Of a DNA stretch of 64,000 nucleotides, positions 26,214 to 37,769 are shown piece by piece. Within the stretch, counting starts at the first letter, position 1; each line of letters begins with the position of its first letter. Below the pieces are notes generated by a model, which saw only the letters and a list, made by a program, of their open reading frames with translations, was not told the DNA's origin and ran no database searches. The stretch is taken from assembly GCA_009869945.1 (NCBI GenBank), contig WIXG01000325.1:1-64000 (forward strand), read 5' to 3'. Origin of the DNA: Mesaphorura yosii. Lineage: Eukaryota > Arthropoda > Collembola > Poduromorpha > Tullbergiidae. A program made the translations under genes and the position numbers.

Positions 26214-29200
26214 CTAGCTTTTATTCTTGAAGAAATAGTTTTGCCAGTTTGACGTATTTCGCTTGCGTCCAGTTTTGATCTTTTTGCCAAAAGTTGGCGA
26301 CGCAGTTGTGGTCGCTGTTGTCTCGTACGCAATCACAATCGGTTGCTGGGTGCTCGTTGTTGTTGCAGTGAAGTCGTACGTGTGCACAGCGACGGGCGAC
26401 GCTATCGTTGCGGAAGTCTCAGGATCGTATCGATGATGCACTTGCACCACGGGCGCCAATGTCGCCGTATCTTTTCCGAGTCTTGACAGCGATCGCAGCA
26501 GCTCCACGTAATTCTCGTCATCGCCCTGATTGTAGCTGGTCTTCGTATTGTATTTGGAGACTATTTTGTCTCCTTGGAAGTTGTTATTGTTCGAGACCGT
26601 CGTTGGGGCGTACTTGTCCTTCGTGTTGTGGGTTGAGGTTCCTGGATAATTGCTGTTGCTGTTTCTGGTTTGAGCTGCATGATGCTGCTGCTGTTGCCGG
26701 TAACGATAGTAGTCATCCTGCGCCTGCGAAGGCGACGCTGGTTGTTGGCTTTGTCCCACTGTCTTGTGCGTCTGGTATTCGTTTTTGTAGTAGTCCACTT
26801 GCTCGCCGATTCGCCGAATATCCTGCTGGCTGTAGCTGTACGTACCGACTTCCCTGCTGGAAATCGTTGATGGGCGCGGCGTCTCGCTTACCTTCATAAA
26901 GAACTGCTGTGGAACTGCTTTTGCGGCGTACATTAAACCATCATACGTTGTGGTCGGCTGCGGCTGTGGTCTTCTCGTTGTCGTTTGAACGACAGTTGGA
27001 ATCGGATTGTGGTGGTACACGTTCGCATTGTTGGGCTTTATCGTCGTGGCGAAGATTGTAGACTTGTGTGCTGTACCATTGTAATGACTACGGTAAGGTA
27101 CGGGCGCAGATCCCTGAGCTCCGTTGCTGCTGCTTGTGCCCGTTGCTGACGCCGACGGTGAATAAGTTTTCGCAAAGTTAAACTTGAACCCAGACTCGTA
27201 ATCGTTCTCGAATCCTGCATTCTTCCTCGTGGTTGTGTAGTAGTTTTCTGCACCAGCATTCGGCCTTGACGATGACGACTGGTATTGGTTCGACTTGTAA
27301 TTGTTATTTTGAACAATGAAAGGGTTTTTGTAGTTTGCCGAGCTGCTGCTGCTTGGTCTGATCGTGCTGGTCGTGGGCAGATAAGCGCCACTGTCAGTTG
27401 TGTAGCTTGTCTTCACAGCGATTGCGTAGTTGTCATTGTATCTTGTTTGGAGGGGCGGTGGAGGTGTGTAGTGCTTTGCAGGCGATGGTGAAGGACTGCT
27501 GGTGTACTGCGATGGTGGCGGTCCAAAATGAGCCTGTTGCTTCAATGGTGCCGAGGGTCCGGGCCCCGACACACTCGTTGTTCGTTGAGATGAAGTTTCA
27601 GGCACCCGAGGTGAAGTTGATTGTTTGATAAACGGATTTTGGATCTGATTCTCGCGTGGTCCCAGGTTCTTTGAAGGCGAAGGGCTCAGAAGCACAGCGG
27701 TATTCGTTTGTGGAGCGAACGTTGGCTGGCTCTTTTTGATACCGTACATCAAATCCTCGCTGCTGTACCTCTTCGTGGTAGGGATGGGCTTGTCTCTCAA
27801 CACGTACGTCTCATACGGTACATTGGTGGCAGTTTCCCTCGAAGAAAACGTGCTCGTTTGATAAACGTCTGAGTTGGTCCTACCGCTTCCCGTGTTGCTT
27901 GGAGTCGAGAAGCTACCTTGATTGTCACCTCGATGACTGATTTCTCTTCTGTACGCGTTTCCTCCCGTTCCTTGAGCCCCGCTTTCGATAGCTTGCAAGA
28001 TTTCGCGGGTTGACTGCGAACTCGAGCTTGTTCCAACTGAGGCGACGGGTCTCGGAGCCTGTGACACAGGTCGTCTTGTGTCCTCACCAGAAACTGAGAC
28101 GGACTGCTTCACAGTCACCTGATTGCCAAAGAGATCGATGCCTGGACCAGCATAAATGTACTGATTTCTTGTGTAGTAATCCGGTGCTGTTGCACACTAA
28201 AAAGAAATTACCAATTGCCATCGTCAATCATCAATTAACACCATCAAAACCACAATCATGTCAATCAGCAGTTTCGCTATCGCATTACTTACATCCACAT
28301 TGTACCACCAGTCGCAGACGTACAGTTGCTGGTTGAACAGTGTCCCATTAGGGCAAAGGAAGGCGTCACCCTTGTTCTTTTGGCAAATCCAAAAAACCTA
28401 CAGAACATTGCCAACTGATTAAACTAATTATCATGAAGTCATGCGATATTTGTTCAAGAACATGAATAAATTCATAGCTTGATTTTAGCCTTCCGAATGA
28501 AAAGCCGTTGATTCCTAATTCATTTTTCACATTTACCCGGAACCATCACAGAGATTTTTTCTCGATTTTCGTAATGCGTAAAGTTATGGCAAAGCGGTCA
28601 AACGGCAAAAGCTAGCTAGATTTTTACCTGGCACTTGGCGTCAGTGTCGGCATAATATCCGGGCCACTCTTGTCCCTTGCAGTCAAAGTTTGTTTTTGGC
28701 AGCGCTGCGTAGATTGGATAGTCCACACCAGCCTCGCCAGGAATTCCGTTTCCGTCACATCCCTCGCCGCAATCATCGTCGCCAGAACTCCTGTTCTGGG
28801 TCTTTCGGGACCCTGTAGCAATTTAATTTCGCAATCGTACTTGTATAGGATGACCTTAATATCATTTTCACGCCCTCCCTGCTTCATTTCATTGAAATTC
28901 GTCGCAAAATGAATGCATGCGTCGGCGCGTGCAGTCAGCTACAATAATAGGAATCTAATCGCTGGCTTCGCAGGACATTGCAGATTGCAGTGCAGTGAAG
29001 AAGGGTCGGTCAATTAAGATAATTGGCTCGGCCCTCAATTGCACATGTATTTTTATGGCGCAATGCAACTCGATAAGTGCTCTTTTCAATTACAATTACA
29101 CGTCTCACGACGACCGACCTGATGAGCTCAATTCATCCAATTCACCAGCTCGCTGCTCAATTTTTCCAAGCAAAATTGTTCGTACTCGTACGAATTTCAT

Positions 29201-32200
29201 ATGAAAAATGAATATTCATACTGCGAACGGTAATCAGCATGAATAATGGGAAAGAAATCTAATTACGTCACGTTTCTACATTCCACATACGCTTGGTGTA
29301 AAACGTGAAAACCTCAAAACAGAGTGCTTATTGTGGAAACAAAAGAAGTGAACCCATTATTAACGTTATTATTGCGACTGCGGCTGCTGCGACTGGCTGC
29401 CTGGCTAGCTGGGACACTTTAACGTTAACGTATTAAATGCTGCATCGCGTAGAATACAGAAAAGGGTTCAAAAAGGTCAATGAAGAAAACCACCACCGCG
29501 CCAGGCCAGCAAGCAGGACACGATAACAATGCACAAAACGAAGAAGTACGCAAACGCCAAGTCAAATGAATTATTGTATGCATGTAACTCAATTTCATCA
29601 TTGTAATTGATACTTATCTTTTAACTAGTGCAGGGCAGTGTGCTGCGCTACGCGGTGTAGTGCATTGCCTCGGTTTTGGTCTTGCTTATTGGTCAAGCAC
29701 TGCTTTGTTATTGTATTTCGATTATTACATAAAAAGTTCTCAATATCAAGTCGCATTACACTATCATTATGTACGAAATTATATAATTTGCGTTTATGAT
29801 GGGTAGTTAAATAGGGTATTATTATCTTTTATGGTATGAGCCCGTCTTTCATTCAGTGCACAACCATCGTAGCCTCTTCGCTGTTCTTCATAGTCTGTCG
29901 TTGTCTTATGGGAATTACATGACGATGAAAGAGAAAGATAAGGTCGCGAGCCGCGTGAGCCAGCGTGAGACTCGCGAATGCGACTGGGACGCTGAATACC
30001 AGAGCTTCATCGATGAAGTGTATAGAAAGCAAAAGCAAAAGCAATTTGACCATGTTATGATTAAGGCATGGTATTTTATTTATCTGGCGAATGCAAAATT
30101 CGTAAATCGTGCGTTATTGGACTTAAATTTAAGATTATGACCCTGTCCACATTTTATTGGAGTAAACGTGGAAGATTTCGCCACAGGCTTTGCCTTTGCC
30201 CTTCATCTTCATCTTGAAGTGGTTGGCTTGAGCAATTCGGCAATTTCATCCGCTTTATGCGAAAAAGGTGTCAAAACCTTCGAATTTGAGCCTCGTCCGA
30301 TTTCACTAATATGTACTAATTTATGCCATGCGGCTGCACGCGGCTTGAATTCCTATTCTAAACCGCCAGCTCATTATTTGATTACATCAGCGAACTTTGC
30401 TCAGCCCGGCTTCTCAAAATCAAAGCTTCAAAACACGTAACCTGTAATTAATAATGCATTTTACATGTTCATATCACTCGATTCGTGCAATATTCTCACA
30501 CTCTCAATTGAACTGAACGGAATAGTGTTAATAAGAAGCCAGACTCAAGCTGGGCATCAACTTTCATTTTGCGAGGCTTCTGTTCGCACTGCACAGAGAA
30601 GAGACTTTTCTAATACACGCGTTTTAGTCGCCGTGGCTGTAAACTCGTTATCAATGTTAGAATCTGAGCAAAAATTCCCAAACTTGTACCACAATTGCAG
30701 CAGCAGCGTACAGGTTCCAACTTTATTCATAATGTAGTTGATTTGTGATGTGTGTTTTTGTGTTACGTTACGTGAAAACTGGGTTAACTAACACGCGTAA
30801 CAATGGAAGAAGATTGTTAAATAACCACGAAACAGAAATAAAAATGCGGAGGCTTAACAATTGCTGATAAAGGATTATATCATCACACGTCGGCACTTCG
30901 TACGCCAGCCTATGTGGACGTGAAATAAGAAAGTATTCCAAGGAGAATGGAATAACTTGAGTTTCAGTTACTGGGCTTTGCTCTCTGCTTGGAATGCTCG
31001 GTGGTGATTATGAATGATGACTTTAAACATGATAAAAGGTTCGATTGCAATAAGTGCGATGCGTCTGCGGCTGTTTATGTTGAGAGTTCTCGTTTTCATC
31101 GGTCAAGGCGAAACAAATTAGCAAATTAATATGCCAGACACAAACATGTACATAAAAATAGAATTTGGTGAGAGAAAAATGAGAATTGGGTCCAATTTTA
31201 TAAAAATGCAAAATTACTTATTAATTTCATTGCGTCGCGCTGCATTTCAAGGACTCACATTCTTCAAGCCGGCTCACTAAATTCGCATTCACAGGCAATC
31301 GTGAACGAACGTGATAATGATGACGGCTCAATTCAATTCAAGACTCAAGAGAAGAGACGGACGAGGATAAAAGATGCCTAGTTCCCTAATTCCCCTAATT
31401 GGATAATTACATACTGCGGAGCGTAGTTACAGTCTTGCAGTTGCGGTATCTCAAATTAATTACCTTGTGCGTTGTATCTCCCGTCATCATTTTGGTTTGG
31501 ATTCCTCGTCGGATAATCCACGTTACGATTTCCAGCATTGTACGGGTTATCCTCCGGTCGGCGTGGCTGCTGCTGTTGCTGCTGTCGCGGTCTTCTATCG
31601 TAATTAGAGTCTAATGGAACGTCGGTGAATCCAAGTAAATGTTGCTGCGTCTGCCTTTTGTCCTGTGGAACCAAACCATGATCAATTAGAAGCTGTAATA
31701 CAATTAAGTGTAATTTAATGACATAACTTACGTGTCTTCCTTTCCTCACTCTGGCCACCCGTACTCGAGAGGTTTCGACTTGAGGTATTAATTCTGAAAT
31801 GAACACGCAAAAAATTAGTCACAAATTAAGCAATGATTGAATAGCGACGAGTGGCCTAAAATGTAAGGTCGACGAAGCTTTACACAAAGTAGATTCGCCT
31901 GTTAACTGACCGTAATCCAAATATTAATTCGGAAACACCCTTTCTTGACCACAAGCCATTGTTTGTCGTAATTGGTTCGTGAAGATGATACGACACGTGA
32001 ATAGGTGATACGGATTTGTGGAATGACGTGAATATTTGGTTTCTTAATCAGAACAGCTGTAAAGAGTAGAAGCACTAATTGAGCATTCTTGCTTTATCAT
32101 GAAAACAAGACCAAAGACGAGATTTTTGCTGACTCAGAAGTGAATTGTCGTTCTGATCACTGCACATATGCGCCATTTCATGTCTTGTCTTCTTGAGAGC

Positions 32201-35200
32201 CATGCATCTTCCAAGTACAATAAAAATACACAAAGATTAATTGTGGCAATGCCAAAATGGAGGCAGGCTAGCCGGAGCCTTGATTTTATGACTCACGACC
32301 TCGTGAGAAGCGATCACATGTTAATCGAGCCCGCATGATACAATATAAAGTCACGGTTTAATCTCCTGACCTTTCACGTACGTATAGGGTTCATCCTCGT
32401 CGTTACAGAGTTTGGAAACAATGACGATAATGAAGAAAATGAAGAATGGACTTTGTTGGTTTGATTGCTGGCTAACACACGCGTGCGCGTGTCAACTGTC
32501 AACCAGAATGACACAAGAAATTTCACTTTGGCGAGGTCCTTACGCTTTCAATTCCATTTCCATCCATTCGGTCCTCGCACCGCCGCGTCTTCGAAGAATT
32601 CATTTAAACGTCGAATTGCTGGCAATAAAAATGCAATTGTGTCCAATTCTGTCGTGAAAATTGTTTTCCTTTCACAACAACAGACAACTCGGTGCTAATT
32701 TACAAGTTTCACAATTTGCACAAGTATTCCTCCTTGGTGAAATGAATCCTGATTGCTAATTATGCCAAGTGTTTGTCTATTGTTTTGAATGCACGCGGAA
32801 TGCAGAATGCGTATTTTTTTTAACTTTTATTTGGTTTTGTATGTGCATTTGTGTTTGTATTTGCACGTGTTATGCGTTACGCATGCTACATGAAGCGGCA
32901 AGCGTAATTTATTGTCATTGTCATCACCTCCACATCGCGGAAACTTCCTTTGAGCTAATTATTCGTGGTGCAGAAACAAAGAAGAATACAGAAACTTCAT
33001 TTTACGCGATTATGGGAAGAAGAATGCAGTTTCATTGTGACTATTCAAGTCTTTGAGAGCACAAAGTGCATTTTTGCATTCAAGGCATAAAACGTCGGTC
33101 TTTTAAATGCGCGAGTCTTTCAATGGGTGTCGAAAAACAGGTAAATGCTGAATTTTGGTGCATTCAGCTTCAATTTAAGAGTTTGCAATTCAATGCAATG
33201 CATTTCAATGTGTTTAAACTGCGGAAACGCACGCTGAGCTCGCAAAGCACCGCAATTCAGAAACTATTCGTCATTTGTAAAATAAGCTTTAAAAAATATC
33301 ATTCTTGGCCGAGTTATTCAATATTTCACATCAGGATCGTGTAAACTGCCTCGAATTCAGGAGCGGAATACGAATAAGGTTCAGACTGGCTTTACTGTTC
33401 ATCACCTCAATGCACAATTGCACTATCGATTTCTTCATCAGCAAATAACAACAATGCACTTTACTATCAGGGCGAAGGATCTTCTTCACGGTCGGTGTAT
33501 TCGTTTATTGGTCTGGATGCTGTTTGACCTGTATAATCGAGCGAGGAAACAGGGTCACATGGTTTGACTGCATTATTCTGTGAATTTATGAGTCAGGCCA
33601 GTCAGGCGCGCGGCAATGTGGGTGCGGCGAGGCTCGCAGGCTCGCGTGACTGGCCAGAACGTGTTGCACACTTGTACGCTTATAAACGTGTGACCCGACC
33701 GTTGAAAATCCATTGTTTTAATTTAATATACAAATATTGCATTGCAATACGCATTATGGTCGATTATCATGTGTGATTACTTAATAAATGAGTCCTGCCC
33801 CGTGCACTCTGCACGCATCAGCCTGTCTTCGTTTGGATGCTTTCGCGTGGAGGATCGATCATGAAATATGAAACATGTGAATTACGGGCGATTATCTAAT
33901 CTTCATTCTTTGTCCCAAGCGCAAAGCAAACATTTCGACAAGATAAGTAATCTTAATGACTACGACCGCGAATGCGGATTGCGGATTTTGCAACATGTGC
34001 AGTGCAAATTGACGTGGTGAATGTATATGCGAGGAATCTCGAAAGGAAATTGTCTGTCACTTTTCATAGCCAAGACGCTAGTATTTGATCATAAAATCGA
34101 ACCTCTTTGAAGAATCGTGAGTTATGAATGCGGATGGCGATTTGGCGTATTGATGATGAACCATGAAGCGTGATGCATGAACCAGGCCTTTATTGAGCTC
34201 ATGTGTTAATTTTTGCGCATCAAAATAGGACGGCGGTAATTACAGGTTGATTAGATCGTGTTGACTTGGTCTTGTATTACGTGTGAATGAAGATGTCATC
34301 AAAATATTCATCTTTGTTTTATCGAGCTGTCAATTTTAGAGATGAGCTTGCATAATACGTGCGCTAAAATGCAAGCGGTAATTGTGTCCCCATCAAATTT
34401 TTAATCAATGCGGTAGTCGTTAAATAAATCGAAGGCAAAAGACTGTGGTTTCGAGAGTGGGAACAGCTGATTCTATTTACGTAAGGCAAACATGTCATTA
34501 GGGACACAATCAATCAAATGCAAAGATCGAAGTCAACGAGAAGACGAACGAGACATGGAATCACGCAAATCGTGGTTTCTTTTACTCTGAAACTGTGCCT
34601 GAGAAAATAAAAATAAAATTTCGCTTTCGTTTTCGTTTTGGGTTCGAATCAGCCAGAGCATGCCCGCATCGTAATGACAACACAAATGAATGCTCATCAT
34701 CTTCTGGGAACTGGGAATGAAAAATGACAAGATGAGAAATGAGAGATGAAGTCTGTAATTGATGGCTAAGCCGCCAAGGAGTTGAAAGGTGAAATGCAAT
34801 TTGGAATGAGGGATTTGGGGATTCTGAAACAATAACAATGGCAAAATGCGACTTGCTAAATGCTTAATCTCGTCCATATATGAGAAGACGCGGCCAGAAT
34901 TAAGAGATCATGATTACCACAACGCAGCGGCAGCAGCAGCAGCAGTGGGCTTGGCCTTTCTATTCACCATCGCTTTGCCTGCTACGGCGATGCGAAGTGA
35001 GACTAAAATTGTGCGTGGGAATAAAATTTTGGAGTTGTAAGAGTTTGGAGAGTCAGATATACACAATTAGCAAAGGATAAACAACACGGAACATTTGCTA
35101 ATTCGCTAATTCGAATTAAACACGCATTAGCTCGCTAGCTGCTTTCTTTGAAGACGCGTTCGCAGTCGCACAAATTCCTACACGTCGTTTGGTTGATTGA

Positions 35201-36487
35201 AATTATGACTTGTTTTAGGTGCAGAATCAGATCAGTTATAGACTGACTCAAAGGTTTTAAATGGAATGATGATGATTTACATAAACAATCGACGAGCAAT
35301 GATCCTCAAGAATCTGATCATGCATGAGTCAGGCATTTCGCTTTTCGTGTTTATGATCTCGTTTTCTTTTTCTGGTCAAAGACGGGTGTGGTTTTGAGGT
35401 TTCAGTCTCAAGACTAATGATGAGAAGAAGAGCTCCACACGGCCCGGCAGCTCTAAAAGCTTGTCATTCCATATTTATGATTCATGAGTTCTGTGAAATG
35501 AAATTGCACCATAACAGGAATAAGTCTGATGTTTTTATGAAGCGCTTCCACTCAATTACTCCGTCAACTGTCAAAAAGCACGTTAAAACCTCAAAAGATT
35601 CATAAGAACTCTATTTTTACATTTAAGAGCTTTATTTTTGTGTGCACGTTTGCATTTTCGCAAGAAATTGCATGAATTTTAGGCCAGGCATTTGCATTTT
35701 CCTCGAAAAGACGAGTCGCAGTCTCGCAGTCACGAGACCCCATTTCGTCCTGGCTCGGCTTGGGATGACAGCAATTAATAAATGGTATGTCAATCGTCAA
35801 TCAAGGTCGTTATTTTATTTTGGCTCTCTCGCGCAATTCGCGATTGCAATTCTCTTTGTACATTTGTACGTGCTCTCGTGCGTTTTCTGATGATTGCTTT
35901 GCTGTGGCGTGCAGCGGTGCAGCGTATCGTTTGTTTTTGTTTTGATTAATGTTTGAAGTTTGATCATGCTCATCAACTCAACTCTCAGCTGGTTGGCTTT
36001 ATTTTATTTTTGTGCAAGTTGAAGTCGGATTTCGTAATAAAAGACGGTATGGCACCGCGGCACGCAAAACGCAAAACACAAAATCGTAATTCGTACTGCA
36101 AGAAGATGACAAGTCTAAAATAATTTTGATTCATGTTTTTCCATTTCATGCACATATTTCTGGTGATGCTCAACGTCAAAGCTCAATGCACTGTGTACGG
36201 TGCGCGGATTTCGTAAGACTTCTTGTTGAAACGCCCGCACGAAATAATTGTACCTGTATTGATTACGATAGAGCTCAAGACTGAAGAAGAATCAAGAACT
36301 CTTGTTCTTGCTCGTGTTAGTCATGCAGAGGAATTTCTCTTATGCAATGAATCAGATTTATGATTTACTACTCTTCACTGTAGCGTCAGTATTCCTCTGA
36401 AAAGTTCCATAGATAGTTTGGAAACTTACCTTGTACGAGGAGGAGAAGGGTTAAGAATCCAAAAATGGCACACGTGAATTTCTGCAT
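26214..36487 (-). CDS. Secreted chitin-binding (CBM14) protein with long mucin-like tail
   Basis: Six minus-strand exons join to 2592 nt (863 aa): 36430-36487, 31732-31793, 31464-31662, 28628-28812, 28293-28397, 26214-28196. Exon 1 encodes a signal peptide (MQKFTCAIFGFLTLLLLVQ). Residues 20-140 are Arg/Gln/Asn-rich with a Q run. A single peritrophin-A type chitin-binding domain follows, with six Cys at about 151, 167, 173, 183, 196 and 204, and the arthropod signature FLCPNGTLFNQ..VCDWWYNVDC. From 205 to 863 the protein is one large exon of Ser/Thr/Pro/Tyr/Gln-rich low complexity, probably O-glycosylated or cuticular, ending in a basic segment. It should bind chitin in cuticle or a gut lining. 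The extreme intron sizes (2651 and 4636 bp) contrast with the 50-90 bp introns of its neighbours. Joining exon 1 over 4.6 kb rests on phase, signal peptide and promoter position. Confidence 0.8.
28813..31463. other. Large intron 3 of the CBM14 gene, no gene inside
   Basis: The flanking exons fit in phase across this 2.65-kb stretch. Open frames within it (for example 29856-30140, 30168-30440) show no splice continuity, domain or codon pattern of a gene. Possible regulatory content is not recognisable. Confidence 0.5.
31794..36429. other. Large first intron of the CBM14 gene, no gene inside
   Basis: This 4.6-kb AT-rich stretch holds only short spurious open frames and simple repeats. A long first intron in a developmentally regulated cuticle gene often carries enhancers, but no specific site can be named. 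Confidence 0.5.
34931..34945 (+). repeat. (CAG)5 microsatellite
   Basis: Five CAG units inside the first intron of the CBM14 gene, preceded by an imperfect CAGCGG. Confidence 0.7.
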
Positions 36488-36871
36488 GATTCCGACTACA
36501 ATATTTGAACCTGGACAATTTCTGATCCGAATAATGCTTCTCCGGGAAGGAAGCAGAAAATTGTAACCTAATTCTCTGGAAACCGACCAATAAAAGTAGA
36601 ACTACGCTCTTCTGATCACTCTTCGTATTCCTATTCGAGTACAGTCATGCTTGACTTCACAAAGTATACAAAATCACAGCCTGAAGTACGTCTAGAAGGA
36701 TCCACTCGCTGGCTGGACACAGGAAGGCCGGTCCGTCCAGCTACGTAACAACCGGTGAGGAAGTCATTCTCATGCTTGACGCAACCAAATCAAAACACGA
36801 TCACTGCAAAAGCGACTAAGCGGCAGAGACAAAGAAATGCGGCAAGACAGATGCAAATTGACTGAAAGTGA

Positions 36872-36915
36872 AACTGAAAAGAAGATGATCTTGTGAAAGG
36901 TACTTGGCTTTTATA
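36872..36915 (-). promoter_or_regulatory. TATA box and initiator for the CBM14 gene
   Basis: On the minus strand TATAAAAG (36915 to 36908) is followed about 33 nt later by TCAGTT (36877 to 36872), which matches the arthropod initiator consensus. A second Inr-like TCAGTC lies at 36865-36860. The start codon is about 385 nt downstream, leaving a long 5' UTR in exon 1. Confidence 0.55.
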
Positions 36916-37769
36916 CAGCGGATGTTCCCTTCTCTTGATTCACATACATGCTTTACAATTCGCAAGACGCGGCGTGAAGACGCGTCCGTCCAAGTTACGG
37001 TTACATTGCGCTGCGATTATGTTACCCATCGCCATTCTTGCTTTCGCGAAGAAATACGTAAGAGTGAACGTTATGTAAGCGAATAACGAAAGCATGGGCT
37101 TAGGCTTGGGTATCGCCTGAACGAGAATTGTTACATGCATTTTGCTGCATTTTGTGCATAAAATGGGAAAGATAATGAATTCTCAGGCTACCCCATGTTT
37201 TAAGCAAGCTTCTCATCAATTAAATTAAATTGACGCGTAGATGATTAAAGGGTAAATTTGACTTCGGCATTCTTAAGACCGAAATTTTTGAGACAAGAGC
37301 AGAGTCCCGATTAGTCACCACCTGCTTTAGTTCACTTGTGGTCTGCCATGCCATCGCTACACAATAGAACAATGAAGTTACCGCGACTATGACTTTGGCG
37401 CGGGCTATGACTACGACGAGTTCAATTCATTTGTCTGGAATTCCGAGACAAATCGTTAAATGAACTCATGCACGCGCATACCTCTTCCAGGGTTAAATGC
37501 TTGAAATTACACTGAAGCTATTAAAGCTCGAGACTCGAGGAAGTAACTTACCAACAATGTAGTGAATGCCAGTCGCTTTTTAGCATGAATTAAAAAGAAG
37601 CCAGCGATGAGACAGTGGTAGTTCGCGTAGTTTCTTTCCGTTGAACTGGAACAGGCATAGGCACATCGTCTACTTCATTGACTTCATTCATACTTCAGAC
37701 TTCGACAAAATAGCCAGGCGTCTTTGACTGATCAGTTTACAAGCTTATACTATCTCCAAATAAAAAAAC
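36916..37769. other. Divergent region between the CBM14 and ABCG genes
   Basis: It contains the upstream sequence of the CBM14 gene and the promoter of the ABCG gene, whose start codon is 37770. The A-run before that ATG (TAAAAAAACATG) is a favourable arthropod start context. No gene is seen. Confidence 0.45.

Noticed and set aside
29856..30440. Two plus-strand open frames of 90-94 codons
   Set aside because: They lie in a large intron of the CBM14 gene, lack motifs, and have no splice sites linking them to other exons.
31456..31806. Minus-strand open frame of 116 codons as a stand-alone gene
   Set aside because: It is two exons of the CBM14 gene read through the 69-bp intron between them; both exons fit the gene in phase.
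34846..35040. Plus-strand open frame with an Ala run and hydrophobic stretch resembling a signal peptide
   Set aside because: The Ala run comes from a CAG microsatellite, and nothing coding follows within splice distance.
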